The notes under the pieces: model-generated | The model's input: only the letters and a program-made list of their open reading frames with translations | What the model was told of the DNA's origin: nothing | Databases searched by the model: none | From: Ramlibacter sp. WS9 | GTDB lineage: Bacteria > Pseudomonadota > Gammaproteobacteria > Burkholderiales > Burkholderiaceae_C | DNA: 64,000 bases | Assembly (NCBI RefSeq): GCF_003797765.1 | Contig: NZ_RKMB01000004.1 | Span: forward strand, 1 to 64,000 | Direction of reading: 5' to 3' | Part shown: in pieces, positions 58,779 to 64,000 of the stretch | Position numbering within the stretch: position 1 is the first letter of the stretch | How the letters are laid out: each line of letters begins with the position of its first letter | Translations under genes and position numbers: made by a program

Positions 58779-59776
58779 GTGGAAACATTCGCCTGTTCCG
58801 GCTTGGCGGCCACCGGCTGGCGCGCGCCGGTCATGTCGCCGGGCCGGATGATGTAGTGCGGGCGGCCTTTGATCTCGTCGTAGATCAACGCGATGTAGCT
58901 GCCGATGATTCCCAGGCTCAGCAGGATCAGGCTGCTGAAGATCACCTGCAGCAGGATCACCGTGCTGAACCCGCTCAGCGCCACGCCCTGAAGCTTGTCC
59001 ACAATGGCCTTGACGGCCAGCACCCCGCCCACGACAAGGCCCACAGCGCCGAACGTGGTCACGAGCCCGAGCGGCGCCGACGAGAACGATGTGAGGTTGC
59101 GCCAGGCGTACCGCGCCAGCGAGCGCAAGCTCCAGTTCGTCGATCCGCCGGCGCGCGGCGCGACAACGAAAGGCACTTGCACCGTGGGGAATCCCAGCCA
59201 GCGAACGATGCCCCGGAAGAAGCGCGCGCGTTCGCCCAGTTGCAGCGCCGTCAATACCACCTCGCGGTCGAGCAGTTTGTAGTCGGTATCCTGGTCCAGC
59301 CGCAGGCCCGACATCCGAGTGAATGCGCTGTAGAAAGCGCGCGCGGCCAGCCCCCGCAACGCGCCTTCGTCGCCGCGCGCGACCTTGACGGCCTCCACCA
59401 CCTTGGCGCCATCGCGCCAGTGCTGCAGCATCTGGCCCATCAGCTCGGGCGGGTGCTGGAGGTCGGCATCGATCACGATCACGGCCGCGGCGTCGGTATG
59501 CTCGACGGCCTGCACGAGGCCAGCGTGGATCGCGGCTTCCTTGCCGAAGTTGCGCGTGAAACTCAGGAAATGAATCGCGGGGTCCTGTTCGGACAACGCG
59601 GCCAGCGAGGCACGGGAGCCGTCATTCGAGCCGTCGTCGACTGCGATCAGGTCGACGGGGCTGCCGGGCGCGGCTTCGCGCGCGCGGGCCAGGATTTCCG
59701 GCAGGCTTCGGGCGATCAGGCCGGCTTCGTTGTACACCGGCACGACAAGCGCGATGCGCTGCGGGTGGGCGTTCAC
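58775..59776 (-). CDS. Family 2 glycosyltransferase, DPM/GtrB/ArnC-like
   Basis: A 333-residue protein. The catalytic GT-A domain has VVPVYNEAGLI near 11, VDDGSNDGSR near 47 and the metal motif DADLQHPPELM near 100, and RGIVRWLGFPTVQVPF. Two C-terminal transmembrane helices (LGLVTTFGAVGLVVGGVLAV and VILLQVIFSSLILLSLGIIGSY) are typical of GtrB and ArnC enzymes that make undecaprenyl-phosphate sugars. GTG at 59776 starts two bases after the previous stop. It works with the flippase and membrane transferase encoded next. Sugar specificity is not readable. Confidence 0.92.
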   Translation of the reverse strand: MNAHPQRIALVVPVYNEAGLIARSLPEILARAREAAPGSPVDLIAVDDGSNDGSRASLAALSEQDPAIHFLSFTRNFGKEAAIHAGLVQAVEHTDAAAVIVIDADLQHPPELMGQMLQHWRDGAKVVEAVKVARGDEGALRGLAARAFYSAFTRMSGLRLDQDTDYKLLDREVVLTALQLGERARFFRGIVRWLGFPTVQVPFVVAPRAGGSTNWSLRSLARYAWRNLTSFSSAPLGLVTTFGAVGLVVGGVLAVKAIVDKLQGVALSGFSTVILLQVIFSSLILLSLGIIGSYIALIYDEIKGRPHYIIRPGDMTGARQPVAAKPEQANVST

Positions 59777-59778
59777 GT

Positions 59779-61173
59779 TTACTCCTGTGGCGGCGCGGAC
59801 AGGACGACGTCGTGGATGGCCTGGGCCGTTTGTGCCCAGGCCGGCGCCCGGAACTCGCGCGCGATGCGGTCGTTGCGCGAGCGCACTTCTTCGGGATGCC
59901 GCATGTAATGGCCCAGCCTGTCCACCCACGCAGGCAGGTCCCACGGGTCCAGGTATTCAGCCCAAGGCCCACCCGCTTCGGGCAGTGAAGCCGCGCTCGA
60001 CGCCAGGCAGAATTTGCCCCATGCCAGGCTTTCGACCACGGGCAGACCCCAGCCTTCGTAGAGTGAAGGGAACACTGTGAACGCGGCGTGGCGGTACAGC
60101 CACGCGAGTTCGCCGTCGGACACGTGGTTGAGGCAGACGATGTCGTCTTGCGTGCGAGGGTCCAGCTTCAGGTCGTTCATCAAGTCGTTGACGCCCCAGC
60201 CCTGCATGCCGACGAAGACCAGCCGGTGCGGCACGATGCCCTGGTCGCGCAGGCGGCTCCACGCGCGGTAGAGCACTTCATGGTTCTTGCGGCGCTCGAT
60301 GGTGGAGACATAGAGCACGAAGGGGCGCGCATCCGGGCCGTGCGCAAGGCCCGGCGGCGCGCCGCCGGCGGCGCCCATGCGGATTTCCGATCCGAGCGTC
60401 ACGACGTGCGTCGGCGGAACCGGGGCGCCCAGGCGCTTCATGACGGATTCGAAATCGCGCCGCGTGCACTCGGAAATGCACAGAACCGAGTCCGCGCACC
60501 ACGCCAGCTCCGCCAGGTAGGAACCGAAGCCCCCGGGTGACAGCACGCCGACGAACAGCTGGGGGAACAGCACAGGGATGGTGTCGTAGCAGATCAGCGT
60601 GACGCGCAGCCCAAGTTCGCGCTTGACGCGGTACAGCGCCTCGGAATTGAGGTATTCCCAATCCGCGCCCAGCGATATCCAGCGGTCGCCGCGCTCGAAT
60701 GCCGCGGGCGGTGGCCCGTGCGGCTCGCCCTGCCGCTGCGCCTGCAGGTACTCGCGGCGCGCGGCTCTGGCCCTCATGCGATCGCGCTCCTGCAACATGC
60801 GATGCTGCAGGCCGCGCACGCTGCGGGCGATCACGGGCACCCAGTCGTCCGGCAGGTAGGGCTTGGTGCGCTGCCAAGCCCGCTTGGCGCGCAGTTTCCA
60901 TCCCGACAACTCGGCCCTGGCCAACGCGCCATGCGGCTGGGGTGGCAGGGGAGCAGTCGCCGGCAACTGAAGGCGGGCTCGCACGGCCGCCTCGCTCACC
61001 TCCGTGAACTGCTTGCGCTGGCGGTCGTAAATGCAGAACCGGGCAGTCTCCCCGCCCTCCTGGCCGGCGCGTGCCAGCAGCCACAGGCAGTACTCGCGCT
61101 CCACGCGAACAATGCCCACAGGCGGGCGATCCCAGTTCATCAAGGTCGACACATGCAGCCACACGGTGGTCAT
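59779..61173 (-). CDS. Family 1/4 glycosyltransferase, mannosyltransferase-like
   Basis: A 464-residue GT-B enzyme. The N-terminal part is MTTVWLHVSTLMNWDRPPVGIVRVE, and it has a long insertion near residues 60-150 rich in basic residues. The C-terminal domain shows VLYVSTIERRKNHEVLY, LVFVGMQGWG, VCLNHVSDGELAWLYRHAAFTVFPSLYEGWGLPVVESLAWG, the classic GT4 nucleotide-sugar pocket with Glu residues. It would add sugars to the lipid-linked glycan in the cytoplasm. The ATG at 61173 overlaps the next upstream stop. Related proteins occur in O-antigen clusters with mannose or rhamnose chains. Confidence 0.9.
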   Translation of the reverse strand: MTTVWLHVSTLMNWDRPPVGIVRVEREYCLWLLARAGQEGGETARFCIYDRQRKQFTEVSEAAVRARLQLPATAPLPPQPHGALARAELSGWKLRAKRAWQRTKPYLPDDWVPVIARSVRGLQHRMLQERDRMRARAARREYLQAQRQGEPHGPPPAAFERGDRWISLGADWEYLNSEALYRVKRELGLRVTLICYDTIPVLFPQLFVGVLSPGGFGSYLAELAWCADSVLCISECTRRDFESVMKRLGAPVPPTHVVTLGSEIRMGAAGGAPPGLAHGPDARPFVLYVSTIERRKNHEVLYRAWSRLRDQGIVPHRLVFVGMQGWGVNDLMNDLKLDPRTQDDIVCLNHVSDGELAWLYRHAAFTVFPSLYEGWGLPVVESLAWGKFCLASSAASLPEAGGPWAEYLDPWDLPAWVDRLGHYMRHPEEVRSRNDRIAREFRAPAWAQTAQAIHDVVLSAPPQE

Positions 61174-62387
61174 GCTGCGGTACTCCTGTGTGCGGCCAGC
61201 GCGTCGCACAGCGCGGCCATCGCATGCGGCCAGCCCAGCGACTCCCGGCGCTGTGTTGCCTGCGCGTCCGGCACGGGCTGGGGCTCGTCCAGCGACCGCG
61301 CCACCGCACGCGCGAAATCGGGGCCCGGCTGCACGATGCGCAGCCCGGGAAGGTCCGAGAGGTGCTCGAAGCCGCGCATCGCGAGGGGCGTGGCCACCAC
61401 ATGGCGCCCCGAATACAAGGCTTCGGCGGTCTTCAGGTTGGACCCGCCGCCGGATGTCACCGGCAACAGGAATGTGTGTGCCAGATCACGGACCGCCGAC
61501 AAGTCGGCGATGTCGAGCACGCCGAGCGCCACGGTGCGCCGTTCGTTCAGGGGTTGCCAGCGTCTGAACCACTCGGTGGGCGGAATGAACTCGCCCACGT
61601 GGCCGGCGAGGACGACGCGTTGAGCGGGCGACAGCCCGGCCAGGCTCTCGCCGAACGACTCGCAAAAGCCCTGGATGTTGGGCGGATGCGCGCTGGCCAC
61701 ATAGAGGCAGAACGGATCGGGGCCGGTACGCTCGCGCCATTTGGCGCGCGCATGCTCGTCGCTTTGCCAGGGCGTCACACCATTGCTGGCCAGAACAACC
61801 GTCGCCGATGTCCAGGCGGAAAGAACCTCTGCGTCCTCGTTCGTAACGGCGGCGACGACAGCCGCCTCATGTGCGCACTCGCGCTCCAGGGCCAATACCG
61901 CCCCGCTGATCTCGTCCTCTTCGGGAACGTGATGCTGGCGCAGGATGGCGCGCTTGAGTTCGTGCTCGATGTTCTGCGAACCGTACACCAGGTCGAAAGC
62001 GCCGATGGCTCCGCGCTCGCGCAGTTTCCGGACGACCGGCAGCAGCCAGGGTTGCTCCAGGTGGACGAAGTCGACTTTTCCGCTGTACCGCTCCAGGCCG
62101 GCAAGCGCGCGGGCATCGGCAGCGGCGACGTCGCCAGCGACCAGGTCCTCGACCCAGGCGCTTGGCTTACCCTGCCAGCTGCGCAATGCCGTGACCGGCA
62201 GCGCGACGTCCGCCGGCCCCATCGCGGACCGGGTATAGAAATCGTGGGCCGGAAAGAAACTGGCTTGTGCCACATGGAATCCGCGCGCCCGGTACGCCGC
62301 CACGATGCTCGAGAGCCGGACTTGCCCGCCGTGGCGAGGGTTGACAGCCGGATAGGAACCCAGCACGAGGATGCGCGGCGCGCTCAT
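61170..62387 (-). CDS. Glycosyltransferase, GT-B fold
   Basis: A 405-residue enzyme. ILVLGSYPAVNPRHGGQVRLSSIVAAYRARG at the start is typical of GT4-like N-domains with the acceptor Gly-rich loop. VYGSQNIEHELKR in the middle and SNGVTPW are family-like. The C-domain has CLYVASAHPPNIQGF and LLPVTSGGGSNLKTAEALYSGRHVVAT, in which the Glu of KTAEAL is the usual nucleotide contact. It belongs to the surface glycan operon and overlaps both neighbours by four bases. Donor and acceptor are unknown. Confidence 0.87.
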   Translation of the reverse strand: MSAPRILVLGSYPAVNPRHGGQVRLSSIVAAYRARGFHVAQASFFPAHDFYTRSAMGPADVALPVTALRSWQGKPSAWVEDLVAGDVAAADARALAGLERYSGKVDFVHLEQPWLLPVVRKLRERGAIGAFDLVYGSQNIEHELKRAILRQHHVPEEDEISGAVLALERECAHEAAVVAAVTNEDAEVLSAWTSATVVLASNGVTPWQSDEHARAKWRERTGPDPFCLYVASAHPPNIQGFCESFGESLAGLSPAQRVVLAGHVGEFIPPTEWFRRWQPLNERRTVALGVLDIADLSAVRDLAHTFLLPVTSGGGSNLKTAEALYSGRHVVATPLAMRGFEHLSDLPGLRIVQPGPDFARAVARSLDEPQPVPDAQATQRRESLGWPHAMAALCDALAAHRSTAA

Positions 62388-63415
62388 GCGGCCTCCGCGC
62401 CCACCGGCTTGCGCGCCACCACGGCGCAGTCGCGGCCCTGGGTCATCAGCGCGCGCAGTGTCGGGTCGGCGATGTCCTGGCCGTCCGCAGGCGGGTTCAG
62501 GCGCAGCAGCGCCTCCAATTCGAGGCCGGAGTCGCGCACCGCCACTTCGAGGAGGGCGGGGGGAAGCGGCCGCATATGGGTCGGATCGAGCCAGAACGTC
62601 TGCGTTGCCACAATCAGGTTTTCCGGGTTGGGGGTTTCCATGATCAACCGGCCACCGGGCACCAGCACCCGCCGCGCTTCTTGCACCAGCCGCAGCAGCA
62701 CGCCGAAAGGCAGGTGTTCGATGACATGGAATAACGTCACGGCCGCGAGGCTGGCTTCCGGCTGCGCCTGCAACCACCCGAGCGCATCCGCATGTTGCAC
62801 GGCGAGGCCCCGCGCGCGCATGCCCTCCACGTTCGGCGCGTTGAGGTCCACGCCGATCGCGTCCACGCCCCATTCGCCCAACAGCTCCAGCCATTCGCCC
62901 CGGCCGCAACCCAGGTCGGCCACGCGTCCCTTGGGGAGGTCCTGGATCCAGCGCTGGTAAGCGCCAAGGCGTTCGCGCAGGTCTTCGGTGGATCCGCGGA
63001 AGTGGTGTTCGAGGGTGGGATAGAACCCCTCTTCCGCTGCGGCGGCCCCGGACGGCACGGCCGTGCCCGGTTCGTCCGCCGGCCGCCGTAGCCGGTCGAG
63101 CGCAGCGCCGAGGGCGCTGACCTGGTTGCGTGCCCACTCGGCTTCACGCCGGGCAACGCCCGCTCCCTCCGACATGGAGAGGGCCATCGCGGCGATCTGC
63201 TGGTACAGCTCGGCGACCTGCACGCCGGCTGCGGCCTGGTGCGTCTGAAGCTCGGCATGTACGCCGCGCAGGTAGTCCTCCAGTTCGTCGCTCTTGGCGT
63301 GGGCCGAATCCTGCCGCGCTTCGATGACGGCCAAACGCGCGTCAATCACACCGAACCGCTCAGGCCCGCCGCGCAGGAAACGCAGCGTTTCGGCGAGTTT
63401 GCGCAGGATCGCCAT
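62384..63415 (-). CDS. SAM-dependent methyltransferase with N-terminal coiled coil
   Basis: A 343-residue class I methyltransferase. Residues 20-110 are mainly helical with coiled-coil character (RLAVIEARQDSAHAKSDELEDYL). The catalytic domain has motif I VADLGCGRGEWLELL near 187, VDLNAPNVEGMRARG, and VTLFHVIEHLPFG. Similar proteins sit beside Wzt in O-antigen clusters and can cap or decorate the non-reducing end, which signals export. The start at 63415 overlaps the Wzt stop (TGATG). A GTG one codon earlier is also possible. Confidence 0.88.
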   Translation of the reverse strand: MAILRKLAETLRFLRGGPERFGVIDARLAVIEARQDSAHAKSDELEDYLRGVHAELQTHQAAAGVQVAELYQQIAAMALSMSEGAGVARREAEWARNQVSALGAALDRLRRPADEPGTAVPSGAAAAEEGFYPTLEHHFRGSTEDLRERLGAYQRWIQDLPKGRVADLGCGRGEWLELLGEWGVDAIGVDLNAPNVEGMRARGLAVQHADALGWLQAQPEASLAAVTLFHVIEHLPFGVLLRLVQEARRVLVPGGRLIMETPNPENLIVATQTFWLDPTHMRPLPPALLEVAVRDSGLELEALLRLNPPADGQDIADPTLRALMTQGRDCAVVARKPVGAEAA

Positions 63416-64000
63416 CACAGGCCACCACCCACGGGCGTTGTGACCGAAGCCGTCGCGCCGAGCGAGCAAGGCCCGATGGAGATCGGGCCGTTTGCGGGCA
63501 GGACCTGGAATGTGAGGCAACGGTCCCACCAGTCGTAGTTGCCGGCCGGGTGTTCGGCCCCGGCGTGGGCCGCCACCGTCAGGCTGTAGTAGCCGCACCC
63601 GAGATGGAAGCCGTGCAAGTCCCACGTGAGTTCGAACGTGCCCGGCTTGTGCGGCAGGGCGACGCCATGGTGGTGGGTGTTGGTACCGAACACGTCATTG
63701 CCGAGACGGTCGCGCACCAGGATGCCGAGCGTGAGATCCGCGACCGGCTGCTTGACCTTCAGGCGCAGCACGAGCTGCGCGGGTACTTCGCTCACGAGGA
63801 CCTGGCGCGGCTGGTTTTCCTGCCGCAGTTCGACGGATTCGATATGCACCTCGCCCGTCCCAGCCCGGCGCCCCTCGCCCTGCTCCGACACGGGCAACGC
63901 TTCATAGTCGCGGCTCATGTCGGGCGCCAGCAGCATGTTGTAGGTTTCCAGCACCATGGAAGGCGGCCCGTCCTCCAGCACGCGGCCGTCGTGCAGCAGG
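63415..64000 (-). CDS. ABC transporter ATPase C-terminal part (Wzt-like), cut by window edge
   Basis: Only the last 195 or so residues are in the window and the gene continues past base 64000. The visible start, LLHDGRVLEDGPPS, is the end of an ABC ATPase domain. The rest is a Wzt C-terminal beta-sandwich: VHIESVELRQENQ, LGILVRDRLGNDVFGTNTHHHG, YYSLTVAAHAG and NYDWWDRCLTFQV. In ABC-dependent O-antigen export this domain recognises the finished glycan, often its terminal modification. The methyltransferase next door fits such a pairing. Confidence 0.9.
   Translation of the reverse strand, partial: LLHDGRVLEDGPPSMVLETYNMLLAPDMSRDYEALPVSEQGEGRRAGTGEVHIESVELRQENQPRQVLVSEVPAQLVLRLKVKQPVADLTLGILVRDRLGNDVFGTNTHHHGVALPHKPGTFELTWDLHGFHLGCGYYSLTVAAHAGAEHPAGNYDWWDRCLTFQVLPANGPISIGPCSLGATASVTTPVGGGL

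Overview
The window is GC-rich and gene-dense, with mostly minus-strand operons and many 4-base ATGA overlaps. Gene content suggests a betaproteobacterium of the Burkholderiales, most like Comamonadaceae. The signs are slmA near argB, an actinobacterial-type ECF42 cassette, TRAP-fed sugar-acid catabolism, CphA-like ligases and GC-rich hairpin repeats at gene ends. I cannot name the genus from sequence alone. No tRNA, rRNA, CRISPR array or intact insertion sequence was seen.

Layout. (1) 1-3.9 kb: a mosaic of inverted repeats, then an ECF42-type sigma factor operon with DGPF/YciI, SRPBCC and VOC partners and a candidate self-recognised promoter. (2) 4-6.1 kb: a lipoprotein with a phytase-like esterase domain. 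(3) 6.2-17.7 kb: a long minus-strand fatty acyl-CoA degradation operon: TetR regulator, acyl-CoA dehydrogenase, DUF2147 protein, HAD/ECH fusion, thiolase, hydrolase, thioesterase, two SDRs, kappa-class isomerase and enoyl-CoA hydratase-like protein. (4) 17.8-26.6 kb: a divergent sugar-acid locus around a FadR-type regulator and its operator. FAH hydrolase and two SDRs lie on one side; a TRAP transporter, UxaA-family dehydratase and Ldh-family dehydrogenase lie on the other. Together they fit a non-phosphorylative deoxy-sugar acid route. (5) 26.6-32.4 kb: housekeeping genes pdeM, slmA, a TctDE-like two-component pair and argB, followed by an initial glycan phosphotransferase. rfbD follows on the plus strand.

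(6) 33.5-55.7 kb is the most unusual part. A very large cysteine-free, RTX-containing DUF4214 protein (1411 aa, probably an S-layer or other surface protein) is followed on the same strand by a terminator and three cyanophycin-synthetase-like ATP-grasp proteins whose Mur-ligase half is reduced and P-loop-less. Next comes a protein matching only the N-terminal, RNA-binding half of TnpB, whose start codon sits in a perfect 12-bp inverted repeat. It overlaps the first of two tandem type I secretion ATPases, which are followed by HlyD and TolC-like genes. A trypsin-like protease with DUF4214 and no Sec signal lies beyond. Upstream is a FecR-domain protein plus a TPR/beta-barrel outer membrane protein. 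Both the large surface gene and the FecR gene carry CRP-like sites at the same distance from a -10 box.

(7) 55.7-64 kb: a surface glycan cluster with an O-acyltransferase, a Gtr-like trio (GT2, SMR-type flippase, GT-C-like membrane protein), two cytosolic glycosyltransferases, a methyltransferase and the C-terminal part of a Wzt-like ABC ATPase cut by the window edge.

The working model, which is inference, is that regions 6 and 7 build and attach a secreted surface layer on a lipopolysaccharide. The ATP-grasp trio and the TnpB-derived protein would be unexplained accessory parts.
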